Shown here in pieces: positions 16,343-24,475 of a stretch of 64,000 nt of DNA. A program made the position numbers and the translations under genes. Every line of letters begins with the position of its first letter. Position 1 is the first letter of the stretch. The DNA comes from Natrinema thermotolerans DSM 11552 (lineage in GTDB: Archaea; Halobacteriota; Halobacteria; Halobacteriales; Natrialbaceae), in contig AOIR01000050.1 of NCBI GenBank assembly GCA_000337115.1, forward strand, positions 17,736-81,735, given 5' to 3'. The notes beneath the pieces are model-generated. The model was not told the origin of the DNA. It did not search any database and saw only the letters and a list, made by a program, of their open reading frames with translations.

Positions 16343-16385
16343 ACATATAAATAGATGAACAGTATCGTGGGGAGAGCTACCACGA
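16343..16385 (+). promoter_or_regulatory. Extra promoter-like element and hairpin upstream of aIF1A
   Basis: ACATATAAATAG (about 16342-16353) is a strong TATA-like element that lies some 75 bases before the aIF1A start, separate from the gene's own TATA box. Shortly downstream, GGAGAG and CTCTCC (within 16371-16391) can pair. It could start a longer aIF1A leader or a small RNA. Confidence 0.35.
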
Positions 16386-16396
16386 CTCTCCAAGCG

Positions 16397-16402
16397 TTTA
16401 AA
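16397..16402 (+). promoter_or_regulatory. TATA element of aIF1A
   Basis: TTTAAA is centred 27 bases before the GTG start at 16426, the spacing for a leaderless transcript. Confidence 0.55.
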
Positions 16403-16425
16403 GGGCTGCCGCACGTAGTTAAACT

Positions 16426-16710
16426 GTGACAGAAGACTCCGGGCGGCGGAACCTCCGTATGCCCAACAGCGACGAAGTATTCGCCGTCGTAACCGAACAC
16501 CTCGGTGGCAATCACGTCCAACTGCGGTGTGAAGACGGCAAGGAACGGCTCGGCCGCATCCCCGGGCGCATGAAATACCGCACCTGGATCGAGCCAGACG
16601 ACATCGTCGTCGCCGAGCCGTGGGACTGGCAGGACGAGAAGGCCACGATCGAGTGGCGCTACACCGGCCAGGACGCGGATCAACTACGTCGCGAAGGCCA
16701 CATCGATTGA
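16426..16710 (+). CDS. eif1a: Translation initiation factor aIF1A
   Basis: The 94-residue protein has the OB fold of eIF1[67 protein letters not shown], with short charged tails at both ends. It binds the A site region of the small ribosomal subunit and promotes correct initiation. The GTG start matches the TATA spacing. It is the second initiation factor gene in this window but is not linked in an operon to aIF2-beta. Confidence 0.95.
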   Translation: MTEDSGRRNLRMPNSDEVFAVVTEHLGGNHVQLRCEDGKERLGRIPGRMKYRTWIEPDDIVVAEPWDWQDEKATIEWRYTGQDADQLRREGHID

Positions 16711-16816
16711 ACCACGCGACCGGGTCCGACAACTACTAGCTTTCTCTCGAGACGACGACCTACCTAGCAACAGCTTCCCCTCGAGCCGTGAAAATCGGAC
16801 GACGAGGCCGACTGTG

Positions 16817-16990
16817 TTAACAGAAGTACACCCAGTAGGTGTGGCCGTCCGAACAGGTAACCGTCGTGTGGTCGCCAAACGCCGCGACCGACTGCCGTAC
16901 CTTCACATCGACCTCCTCACGTGGAAGGGAGACCGTCGCGCTCTCCCCGCAGTGCGGACAGGTGACCGCTTTCGTCGCGATTGCTTGCAT
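16817..16990 (-). CDS. 57-residue zinc-finger micro-protein
   Basis: An ATG at 16990 opens a short frame: MQAIATKAVTCPHCGESATV, a polar middle segment rich in Val, and a second half with CSDGHTYWVYFC. The CPHCG knuckle plus the C...H...C end could form one zinc site. TATA-like GTATAGTATG lies just upstream on this strand. It is too short for most automatic gene calls, but the cysteine pattern and composition resemble the other zinc micro-proteins here. The function is unknown. Confidence 0.65.
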   Translation of the reverse strand: MQAIATKAVTCPHCGESATVSLPREEVDVKVRQSVAAFGDHTTVTCSDGHTYWVYFC

Positions 16991-17104
16991 TGTCGTTCCC
17001 CGTGGTATAGTATGGCACGAGGGAGCATAACTGTTCGTCGCGGTCCGATCGCTCGCGGTCGACGCGTGTCGCGGCGAAACTGATCTACCGGACGGCGAAC
17101 GCCG

Positions 17105-17296
17105 TTACGTTCGACCGTCGGTCCGTGCCTCGACGCGCATTTCGACGTACCGATCCGCCCACGTCCGGACGTGCCGCCGGATGGACTCGCGGACGGTCGA
17201 GATGAGTCCGTCCGTCGGGGCGTGATCGACGTGATCGGCGTCGTCCTCGAGTGCGGACTGCTCGCCCGGCTTCCGTGGCCCTTCTGGAAAACTCAT
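17105..17296 (-). CDS. Haloarchaeal hypothetical protein, 63 residues
   Basis: Starting at the ATG at 17296 (MSFPEGPRKPGEQSALED), the protein has a short disordered N terminus and a C-terminal amphipathic helix with many Arg residues (STVRESIRRHVRTWADRYVEMRVEARTDGRT). The region divergent to it holds the exporter promoter. No motif or function is recognisable. Confidence 0.5.
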   Translation of the reverse strand: MSFPEGPRKPGEQSALEDDADHVDHAPTDGLISTVRESIRRHVRTWADRYVEMRVEARTDGRT

Positions 17297-17474
17297 CGTG
17301 CTAGTACGTACCGTAGTTAGTGTGATAAAGATTGAGGATATTTCCGCCACGCGGGAGCCCACGAGCGCGCTCCACTGTCTTCAGCCGCACTTGCCGCCAT
17401 ATGAACGGGTCACATGGACGGGACAGACGAAAATACTCTTGTTTCGGACCTCCGATAGCAGCGTTCACGCCTCA

Positions 17475-18563
17475 ATGACCGATACGTCAACGTCGCCGAG
17501 CATCCAAAAGACGCTCCTCAAGTACCAACACGTGTTCGTGTTTCTCGCGCCGCTTTTGTTCGTCGTCGGCGTCTACTTTGTCGCACCGACCCCGGCGGAT
17601 GCCGGGACTGGCTACTGGCTCGAGTACTGGTGGCTGTTCGTCGCGTTTCTCATCGGTGCGACCATCGTCAACACCGTCGGGATCAGCGGCTCCGCGCTGT
17701 TCGTTCCCTTCCTCATCTTCGTCTTCCCGCTGGTCGCGTATCCGCTCGAGCCGAACACGCTGGTGAAGATCGGCCTCATCAGCGAGTCCTTTGGCCTCTC
17801 GAGTTCCGCGCTGGCGTTTATCCAGTACGGGCTGGTCGATCGACGGCTCGGGACGGCGCTGGTCCTCGGTGGCGTCCCGTTCGTCGTCGCCGGAGCCCTA
17901 CTGTCGTTCGTCATCCCGGAACCGCTGTTTCACGCCCTGCTCGGGATCGCGCTCCTGGCCGCGGCGTACCTCCTGCTCAAGGCAAACCTCAGTCACGAGG
18001 AGCCCGGTGGTGGCGGCGGCGACGAGGCGGTGGCGGCCGACGGTGGTGCCGCCGAGTTGCCAAACGACGCGAACAAGCTCGGTCCCGCGGGGGTCGAAAC
18101 GAACGACGCGGGGACCGTGACGCGGGTCGACCGCGACGGCAACGACTACCGCTACTCCCGGAGCGGCTACCTCGAGCGGTTCGCCAACTACAGCGTCGGC
18201 GGCGTCTTTCAGGGCCTCGCCGGGTTCGGAATCGGTGAACTGGGCATTATCTCGATGCTCCGGACCGACGTTCCCGTTCGCGTCGCGATCGGGACCAACC
18301 ACATCGTCGTCGCAACGACGGCCGTGTTGGCCTCGCTCGTTCACGTCTTCGGCGGCGGGCTCGTGCCCGGCGGACACACGATGGACCTCGCCTCGACGCC
18401 GTGGAATATGGTCGTCTGGACGGTTCCCGCGACGACGCTGGGCGGACAGATCGCCCCCTACGTCTCGGCGGCGCTCGATACGAGTACCATCAAGAAAGGC
18501 GTCGGCGGCCTGTTCGCGATCATCGCCGTCGCGCTGTTCCTGATGGCCTCCGGCGGGATCTGA
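17475..18563 (+). CDS. TauE/SafE-family sulfite/organosulfonate exporter-like permease
   Basis: The 362-residue membrane protein has about eight hydrophobic helices in two halves, each with the family's small-residue motif (IVNTVGISGSALFVPFLI in the first, GVFQGLAGFGIGELGIISML in the second). A hydrophilic loop of about 60 residues (GGGGGDEAVAADGGAAE... to GNDYRYSRSGY) separates the halves. The family exports sulfite, sulfoacetate or other small anions. The ATG at 17475 follows a soluble N terminus without conserved features. The substrate is not assignable. Confidence 0.85.
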   Translation: MTDTSTSPSIQKTLLKYQHVFVFLAPLLFVVGVYFVAPTPADAGTGYWLEYWWLFVAFLIGATIVNTVGISGSALFVPFLIFVFPLVAYPLEPNTLVKIGLISESFGLSSSALAFIQYGLVDRRLGTALVLGGVPFVVAGALLSFVIPEPLFHALLGIALLAAAYLLLKANLSHEEPGGGGGDEAVAADGGAAELPNDANKLGPAGVETNDAGTVTRVDRDGNDYRYSRSGYLERFANYSVGGVFQGLAGFGIGELGIISMLRTDVPVRVAIGTNHIVVATTAVLASLVHVFGGGLVPGGHTMDLASTPWNMVVWTVPATTLGGQIAPYVSAALDTSTIKKGVGGLFAIIAVALFLMASGGI

Positions 18564-18626
18564 GCGGGACGTTCGCTACTCGCCTCGAGATCGGTTCCAC
18601 CTCGAACCGCCGACCGAGGCCCCGTG

Positions 18627-19325
18627 TCACCGGGTCGCCTGTTTCCACTCTCGGAGCCCGACGGTCTCCCCGTCGAGCGCCGTCGGGTCCGCCTCGGTCG
18701 CCGCCCAGACGAACATCGGCGCGACGGAGTCCGGATCGCGGCCGGTCCCGCCCGAGAGGTCCGTCGCGACGGTACCGGGATCCAGACAGCCGACGACGTA
18801 CTCGGTGTCCGCGGCGAACCCGCGAGCTACCGCCTCCGCCGTCGCCTTCGAGACCGCATAGGAGCCATAGCCCGCGTCCCCGTCTCGAGCGATCGCACCC
18901 GTCGGGACGAGGGCCCGCGCGCCGTCGTTCAGATGGGGCAGCGACTCGCGGATCGTCGCGTACGCGCCGCGCCCGTTCGTCCGCCAGTGGTCGTCGAACG
19001 CCGAGTACGACTCGTCGTCCATCGGCGTCCGCCCCGGTTCGCCGTGATAGACCCCTGCCGCGGGAACGACGACGTCGATCCCGCCCTCCGAGCCCGCTCG
19101 CGCGGCGGTCTCGGTCAGCCGTTCCACGTCGTACTCGTCCCGGACGTCGGTCCGGTGCCCGTCGGCGGTCCCGCCCGCCCGCTCGAGGTCGTCGATGGTC
19201 GCCGCGACGCCGTCGGCGTCTCGAGCGCCGACGACGACGGTCGCTCCCTCGGTCGTGAACGCTTCGGCGACGGCACGGCCGATGCCGCGCGTACCGCCGG
19301 TCACGACGGCTGTCGTTCCGTCCAT
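18627..19325 (-). CDS. Short-chain dehydrogenase/reductase
   Basis: A classical SDR of 232 residues: coenzyme motif VVTGGTRGIGRAVAEAF at residues 6-22, a central PAAGVYHG replacing NNAG, catalytic Ser of VPTGAIARDG region and YGSYAVSK (Tyr and Lys). ADP-ribose binding residues (VGARDAD) leave NAD versus NADP undecided. It reads away from the bacterioruberin genes, so involvement with carotenoids is not indicated. Confidence 0.88.
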   Translation of the reverse strand: MDGTTAVVTGGTRGIGRAVAEAFTTEGATVVVGARDADGVAATIDDLERAGGTADGHRTDVRDEYDVERLTETAARAGSEGGIDVVVPAAGVYHGEPGRTPMDDESYSAFDDHWRTNGRGAYATIRESLPHLNDGARALVPTGAIARDGDAGYGSYAVSKATAEAVARGFAADTEYVVGCLDPGTVATDLSGGTGRDPDSVAPMFVWAATEADPTALDGETVGLREWKQATR

Positions 19326-19443
19326 ACGTCCGCTACGCGAGCCAGCCACAGGAATCCCCGGGGAACGCACGGCTGCCGGCGGACGGAAGCCGTCCATCGC
19401 TCACCCTCCCCGATAACCGGTCGGGTTCCCTACCTATGTGTGA

Positions 19444-19454
19444 ACCACGTTTAA
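19444..19454 (+). promoter_or_regulatory. crtD promoter TATA-like element
   Basis: CACGTTTAACA lies 20-27 bases before the ATG at 19471 and is the only A/T-rich patch in the intergenic region. It is the likely promoter for the crtD-lyeJ-cruF run. Confidence 0.45.
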
Positions 19455-19470
19455 CACAGGTCGGCTACTC

Positions 19471-20976
19471 ATGTCGACCATGCAATCGCTGGCCGGTGAG
19501 TCGGTCGTCGTGATCGGGAGCGGGATCGGTGGGCTCTCGACGGCCTGTTATCTCGCCGATGCGGGTGCCGACGTACGCGTCATCGAAAAGAACGAACAGC
19601 TTGGCGGCCGAGCGAGCCGGCTCGAGAAAGACGGGTTCCGGTTCGATATGGGGCCCTCCTGGTATCTGATGCCCGACGTCTTCGAGCGCTTTTTCGCCGA
19701 GTTCGGCCGGACGCCGAGTGACTATTACGACCTCGAACACCTCGATCCACACTATCGGATCTTCTTCAAGGACGGAGACCGGGTCGACGTCACGCCGGAC
19801 TTGGAGCGGACGAAAGACGTCTTCGAGGAGTACGAACAGGGGGCGGGCGAGGCCCTGGAGCGATACCTCGAGAAGTCGAAGGAGAACTACGAGGTCGGGA
19901 TGGAACACTTCGTCTACGAGGACCGGCCGCGGCTGCGGGACTACCTCGATCTCGACGTCGCCCGACAGGCTCGCGGCCTCTCCCTGCTGGGTTCGATGCA
20001 GGGCCACGTCGAGGGCTACTTCGACCACCCGAAGCTCCAGCAGATCATGCAGTACACGCTGGTGTTTCTGGGCGGTTCGCCGACGAACACGCCGGCGCTG
20101 TACAACCTGATGAGCCACGTGGATTTCAACCTCGGCGTCTGGTACCCCGAGGGCGGGATCGGCGCGGTCGTCGACGGGATCACGGACCTCGGCCGGGAAC
20201 TCGGCGTCGAGTACGAGACAGGTCGCCCGGCGACTGAGATCAAGGGCCGTACGGGCGGGTTCGAGGTCGAGACCGCCTCGGGACCGATCCCGGCGGATCT
20301 GGTCGTCAGCAACGCCGACTACGCTCACACCGAACAGGAGCTTCTCACCCCCGAACGGCGCGGCTACGACGCCGACTACTGGGACGAGCGGACCTATGCA
20401 CCCTCCGCCTTCCTGCTCTATCTGGGCGTCGAGGGCGAGGTCGACGAACTCGCACATCACACGCTCGTGCTGCCGACCGATTGGCAGGACCACTTCGACA
20501 AGATCTTCGAGGACCCACAGTGGCCCGACGACCCCGCCTACTACCTGTGTGTCCCCTCCGAAACGGACGACACCGTCGCGCCCGAGGGCCATAGCACCCT
20601 CTTTGCCCTCGTCCCGATCGCACCCGGCCTCGAGGACACCCCCGAAATCCGCGACGAGTACCGCGATCGGGTCCTCGCGGACATCGCCGCGAACACGGGC
20701 ACCGACCTCCGGGACCGGATCGTCCTCGAGGAACGGTTCACCGTCTCCGACTTCGCGAACCGGTACAACAGCCACGACGGGACGGCACTGGGGATGGCCC
20801 ACACCCTCCGCCAGACGGCGCTTTTCAGGCCGCCACACCGCTCGAAAGAAGTCGACGGACTCTACTTCGTCGGCGGCGATACCACGCCCGGAATCGGAAT
20901 GCCCATGTGTCTCATCAGCGGCGAACTGACCGCCGACGCGGTCCTCGACGATCACGGGACCGCACACACGCCGTGA
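19471..20976 (+). CDS. crtD: Carotenoid 3,4-desaturase CrtD (phytoene-desaturase family)
   Basis: The 501-residue flavoprotein has the dinucleotide-binding VVVIGSGIGGLSTACYLADAGADVRVIEKNEQLGGRASR at its start and the C-terminal FAD signature GLYFVGGDTTPGIGMPMCLISGE, both typical of CrtI/CrtD desaturases. The next two genes are lyeJ and cruF. In Haloarcula japonica this trio was shown to convert lycopene to bacterioruberin, with CrtD making the 3,4 double bonds. I therefore prefer CrtD to phytoene desaturase CrtI, though sequence alone cannot exclude CrtI. The ATG at 19471 gives MSTMQSLAGES; the ATG at 19480 is an alternative. Confidence 0.82.
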   Translation: MSTMQSLAGESVVVIGSGIGGLSTACYLADAGADVRVIEKNEQLGGRASRLEKDGFRFDMGPSWYLMPDVFERFFAEFGRTPSDYYDLEHLDPHYRIFFKDGDRVDVTPDLERTKDVFEEYEQGAGEALERYLEKSKENYEVGMEHFVYEDRPRLRDYLDLDVARQARGLSLLGSMQGHVEGYFDHPKLQQIMQYTLVFLGGSPTNTPALYNLMSHVDFNLGVWYPEGGIGAVVDGITDLGRELGVEYETGRPATEIKGRTGGFEVETASGPIPADLVVSNADYAHTEQELLTPERRGYDADYWDERTYAPSAFLLYLGVEGEVDELAHHTLVLPTDWQDHFDKIFEDPQWPDDPAYYLCVPSETDDTVAPEGHSTLFALVPIAPGLEDTPEIRDEYRDRVLADIAANTGTDLRDRIVLEERFTVSDFANRYNSHDGTALGMAHTLRQTALFRPPHRSKEVDGLYFVGGDTTPGIGMPMCLISGELTADAVLDDHGTAHTP

Positions 20977-21088
20977 CGGCCGCTCGAGCGGTCCGGCGGA
21001 CCGAACGCACCGGGCGACGCGTTCGCTCGGAGCGAGACGACCGACCGCGCCGCGGACGTCGGCGCGGGACAGCCTCGAGATCCGATCG

Positions 21089-21961
21089 ATGACTTCGGAA
21101 CCGACCGCAGCGGGCGAGACCGACCGCGTCGAGCAGCTGTCGTACCTGCTGTCGCTTTCGCGGCCGCGGTTCTGGCTCTATCTCGCAGGGCCGGTCGTCG
21201 TCGGCGTCGCCTACGCCGCCGACGCCCCCGACGAACTGTTCACGCCGGCCACGGTCGCGCTGTTCGTCTACTTTCTCCTGCCGGCGAACGTCTTCCTCTA
21301 CGGCATCAACGACCTCTACGACCGGGAGATCGACGCCGCGAACCCGAAAAAGGAGGATCGGGAGACGCGCTATCGAGGACAGGGGTACGTCCCGGCGGCC
21401 GTCGGGCTCTGTGCGGCGCTGGCGATCCTGCTCGTCCCGCTAGTCGGGGCGGCCGCGGTGCCCTGGCTCGCGGCCTTCCTCGTCCTCGGGGCGGCCTACA
21501 GCGCCCCGCCGGCGCGACTCAAGACGACGCCGCTGCTCGATTCGGTCTCGAACGGGCTCTACGTCACGCCCGGGATCGCCGCGTACGCGGCTGTCGCCGG
21601 CACCGGACCGCCCCTCCTCGCGATCGGCGGCGGCTGGCTCTGGGCCATGGGGATGCACACCTTCTCCGCGATCCCCGACATCGAACCGGACCGCGAGACG
21701 GGGATTCGTACGACCGCGACGGTACTGGGCGAAGCTCGGACCTACGCCTACTGTGGCGCGTGCTGGCTCGCCAGCGCGGCCGCCTTCGGCGCGATCGACG
21801 TTCGACTGGGCGCGTTGCTCCTCGTCTATCCCGCGCTCGTGGCCGCCATCGCGACCGCGAGCGTCGCCGTCGACCGCGCGTACTGGTGGTTCCCGGCGAT
21901 CAACACCGTCGTCGGCGCGGCGTTGACTATGGGCGGGCTCTGGAGGCTGCTGTATGGATAG
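21089..21961 (+). CDS. lyeJ: Lycopene elongase/1,2-hydratase LyeJ (UbiA prenyltransferase family)
   Basis: The 290-residue membrane protein belongs to the UbiA family: the Asp-rich first motif appears as NDLYDREIDAANPKK (prenyl diphosphate/Mg binding) and the second as DIEPDRETGIRTTATVLG, with about eight hydrophobic helices. In bacterioruberin synthesis it adds C5 units from dimethylallyl diphosphate to lycopene and hydrates the ends. It lies 112 bases after crtD and its stop overlaps the cruF start by eight bases. Confidence 0.88.
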   Translation: MTSEPTAAGETDRVEQLSYLLSLSRPRFWLYLAGPVVVGVAYAADAPDELFTPATVALFVYFLLPANVFLYGINDLYDREIDAANPKKEDRETRYRGQGYVPAAVGLCAALAILLVPLVGAAAVPWLAAFLVLGAAYSAPPARLKTTPLLDSVSNGLYVTPGIAAYAAVAGTGPPLLAIGGGWLWAMGMHTFSAIPDIEPDRETGIRTTATVLGEARTYAYCGACWLASAAAFGAIDVRLGALLLVYPALVAAIATASVAVDRAYWWFPAINTVVGAALTMGGLWRLLYG

Positions 21962-22853
21962 CGGTGAACCGACCGCGCCGGGGTCAGAGTCCGATGCCTC
22001 GAGTCCGCGTTCCGGCGACGCGACCCTCGACGATTCGGCCCGGGCGACCGTCCAGCGCCGCCTCGAGGCCCTGATCCGCGAGAACCGGTTTACCATCGCG
22101 GTCGTCTTCCCCGTGATCGGTGCGGTGACGCTGGTCGCCAGCGCGGAAGGGCTGCTCCCGGCGGCGCTGTCGTACAACCCGCTGCTGATCCTGTTCGGGA
22201 CGCTGGTGATGCGCTCGCCGCTGGTCGTCGCCCTGTTACCGCAGGTCGACAGACGGGCGGCCCTGCCGTTGACCGTCCTGATCGCCTACACCTACGGGAT
22301 CGAACTGCTTGGCGTCCGGACGGGCTGGCCCTACGGGACCTTCGAGTACGGGATCAGCCTCGGGCCGATGCTCGGCGGCGAGGTGCCGCTCGCCCTGCCG
22401 CTGTTTTTCGTCCCGCTGGTGTTGAACGCGTACCTGCTGACGTTGCTGGCGCTTGGCGACCGGGTTGCTCGGCTCGTCCCCCGACTGCTCGGCGCAATCG
22501 CCGCCGTGGTAGCGGTCGATCTGGTCCTCGATCCGGCGGCCGTCGCCATCGGCTTCTGGTCGTACGTGCCGCCCGGCGGCTACTACGGCGTCCCGCTCTC
22601 GAACTACCGAGGCTGGCTCCTCTCTGGGACCGTCGCCGTCGTCCTCGTCGAACTCGCCTTCGACCGGCGGGCGCTCGTCGACCGCGTCCGGGCCTGCGAG
22701 TTCGCGCTGGACGACCTGGTGAGCTTCGTCCTCCTGTGGGGTGCGATCAACCTCCTCTATACGAACTGGCTGGCGGCCGGGGTGGCCGGCGCGTTCTGTC
22801 TCGGCCTGCTCCGGACCGACCGCTACGACCTCGGGATGGTCCGAGGAACGTAA
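21954..22853 (+). CDS. cruF: Bisanhydrobacterioruberin hydratase CruF
   Basis: The 299-residue membrane protein has an acidic 35-residue start followed by seven or more hydrophobic helices, with conserved-looking segments TYGIELLGVRTGWPYGTFEYG and FWSYVPPGGYYGVPLSNYRGWLL. That matches carotenoid hydratases CruF, which add water to bisanhydrobacterioruberin as the last step to bacterioruberin. The ATG at 21954 lies within the end of lyeJ, showing translational coupling. Confidence 0.85.
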   Translation: MDSGEPTAPGSESDASSPRSGDATLDDSARATVQRRLEALIRENRFTIAVVFPVIGAVTLVASAEGLLPAALSYNPLLILFGTLVMRSPLVVALLPQVDRRAALPLTVLIAYTYGIELLGVRTGWPYGTFEYGISLGPMLGGEVPLALPLFFVPLVLNAYLLTLLALGDRVARLVPRLLGAIAAVVAVDLVLDPAAVAIGFWSYVPPGGYYGVPLSNYRGWLLSGTVAVVLVELAFDRRALVDRVRACEFALDDLVSFVLLWGAINLLYTNWLAAGVAGAFCLGLLRTDRYDLGMVRGT

Positions 22854-22930
22854 CGGGGAGTCCGGCCGGCGTCGAACGCAGTCGAGTATGCCGGCCACTC
22901 GCTTTTGCTCGTGGCCCTCGTGGCCCCCGT

Positions 22931-23092
22931 ATGGCGACCAAAGAACCCCTCGAGTGTCCGGTCTGTCGCGAGCCGCCAAGGGCCGGCCGGCAACTCGAGG
23001 ACCATCTGGTCGACGAACACGAAAAGCGCAAGCTGGCGAAGTTCATCGTCGCCGAGACGGCGGCACTGACGACCGACGACGTCTCGGAGTGA
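22931..23092 (+). CDS. C2H2-type zinc-finger micro-protein
   Basis: The 53-residue protein MATKEPLECPVCREPPR...LEDHLVDEHEKRKLAKF has Cys-x2-Cys followed at finger spacing by His-x4-His, a classical C2H2 finger, and then a helix. The start at 22931 is the first ATG. It is tail-to-tail with a small membrane protein. The function is unknown; single C2H2 fingers in haloarchaea are possible DNA- or protein-binding factors. Confidence 0.75.
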   Translation: MATKEPLECPVCREPPRAGRQLEDHLVDEHEKRKLAKFIVAETAALTTDDVSE

Positions 23093-23245
23093 TCAGACGA
23101 ACAGGCTCGAGATGGCGTCGCCCAGCAGGAGTAGTAACACGACTGCGGCGACGGTTATCGCGAGCCAGACGCCGAGACCGATCGCCGTCGTCCGGGCCAT
23201 GCGTTTGTCGTTGCCGGTGATATCGGACCCTGTGTCCGTGGACAT
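23093..23245 (-). CDS. 50-residue single-span membrane protein
   Basis: From the ATG at 23245 the protein has a polar N terminus (MSTDTGSDITGNDKRMARTT) and one strong hydrophobic helix (AIGLGVWLAITVAAVVLLLLLGDAISSLFV). Its stop codon directly abuts the end of the opposite-strand zinc-finger gene. No function is known. Longer in-frame versions have Arg-rich shadow composition and were discarded. Confidence 0.6.
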   Translation of the reverse strand: MSTDTGSDITGNDKRMARTTAIGLGVWLAITVAAVVLLLLLGDAISSLFV

Positions 23246-23307
23246 ACCGTCGGTTACGGGACCGGTCACAACGAAGGAATAGCCACCATATCGAGGGGTT
23301 TCAAAAG

Positions 23308-24258
23308 CTACCGCGTCGGGATACCGTCGCCGTGTTCGGGCCCGTGACGGCTGGGCTCGCGGGTCGGCACCGCCGACACCCGCTGGAACACCGCTTCCGG
23401 ATCCCGGTTCCAGTGCCAGTGCCAGCGCGTCTTCGCGAGACACCACAGCTTCCGAGCCGTCGACAGCGACGGCTCGGCGGAGAGGACGTCGTACTCCTGG
23501 GCGCGGATAAGCGAGTGGTGTTCCGCATAGAGGACCGCCGCCAGCAACACGGGCAGCTGGCAGTCCTCGGGGAGATACCGGATGCCGGCGACCCCTTCTC
23601 GGTAGAGGTCCTCGGTTCGTTTGAGTTCGGCCTCCATCGCCGCCGCGAACGACTCGGAGTGTTCGAGGCGTTCGACCTGTGCCGGATCGACGCCGTGTTC
23701 ACGAAGCGTCTCCTGTGGGATGTAGATCCGATCCCGCTCGACGACGTCTTCCCGAACGTCCCGCAGGAAGTTCGTCATCTGGAACGCCTCGCCGAGTGTC
23801 ACCGCGTGGGGGATCGCCGTCTCCTCGGCCTCGGGCTCCATGATAGCGGTCATCATCACGCCGACCGCAGCCGCCGACCCGCGCATGTACGACTCCAGGT
23901 CCGCGTAGGTCTCGTACCGGTGGGTGTCGATGTCCGTCGCCATCGCGTCGATGAAGACGTCGACCTCGCGGTCGCTGATGCCGTATCGCTCCCGAAGCTC
24001 GACGAACGCCTCGAGGACCGGATCGTCGGGCTCGCGTTCTCCCAGTGCCTGTTTCCGGAGTTCCTCGAGTTGTGCGCGCTGTTGGGCCGGGTCGACGCCC
24101 GCGGCGTCGTCGACGACCTCGTCGGCGATCCGGAAGAACGCGTAGAGGACGTGCGTGGCGTGTCGCACTCGCTCGGGGAGAAACCGCGTCGCGAGATAGA
24201 ACGTCTTCCCGGTCCGCTTCTGTATCGCCTTGCCTGCGTGGATGTGTTCCTGTTGCAT
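23308..24258 (-). CDS. crtB: Phytoene synthase CrtB
   Basis: The 316-residue prenyl-condensing enzyme carries both Asp-rich motifs: AFFRIADEVVDDAAG (residues 40-54) and the second in TNFLRDVREDVVERDRIYIP, along with the N-terminal KTFYLATRFLPERVR. It joins two geranylgeranyl diphosphates to phytoene, the first step to lycopene and bacterioruberin. It lies on the strand opposite to crtD-lyeJ-cruF, downstream of the Bat-like gene. TATA-like CTTTATA about 24311-24317 (minus) suggests its own promoter with a roughly 30-base leader. Confidence 0.95.
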   Translation of the reverse strand: MQQEHIHAGKAIQKRTGKTFYLATRFLPERVRHATHVLYAFFRIADEVVDDAAGVDPAQQRAQLEELRKQALGEREPDDPVLEAFVELRERYGISDREVDVFIDAMATDIDTHRYETYADLESYMRGSAAAVGVMMTAIMEPEAEETAIPHAVTLGEAFQMTNFLRDVREDVVERDRIYIPQETLREHGVDPAQVERLEHSESFAAAMEAELKRTEDLYREGVAGIRYLPEDCQLPVLLAAVLYAEHHSLIRAQEYDVLSAEPSLSTARKLWCLAKTRWHWHWNRDPEAVFQRVSAVPTREPSRHGPEHGDGIPTR

Positions 24259-24475
24259 TCTCTGTTGCTGACCCTACCCGCCGGCGAACGGATGTATACG
24301 GTACGACAGGAGAGTATAAAGTAGCATACCCTCACTATGTTCAGAATCGCTGTCGGACGACGGTCCCGCTCCCGGCACAGTCCCATCGACCGACGGATCG
24401 GACTGCCATGAGTCGGCTCCGGTGTGACTGCAGGACGGAGACGGTCGCACCGGGAACTCGGGACACCGATCCGTC

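Noticed and set aside
16330-16683. 117-codon minus frame over aIF1A
   Set aside because: It is antisense to the certain aIF1A gene and mirrors its codon pattern.
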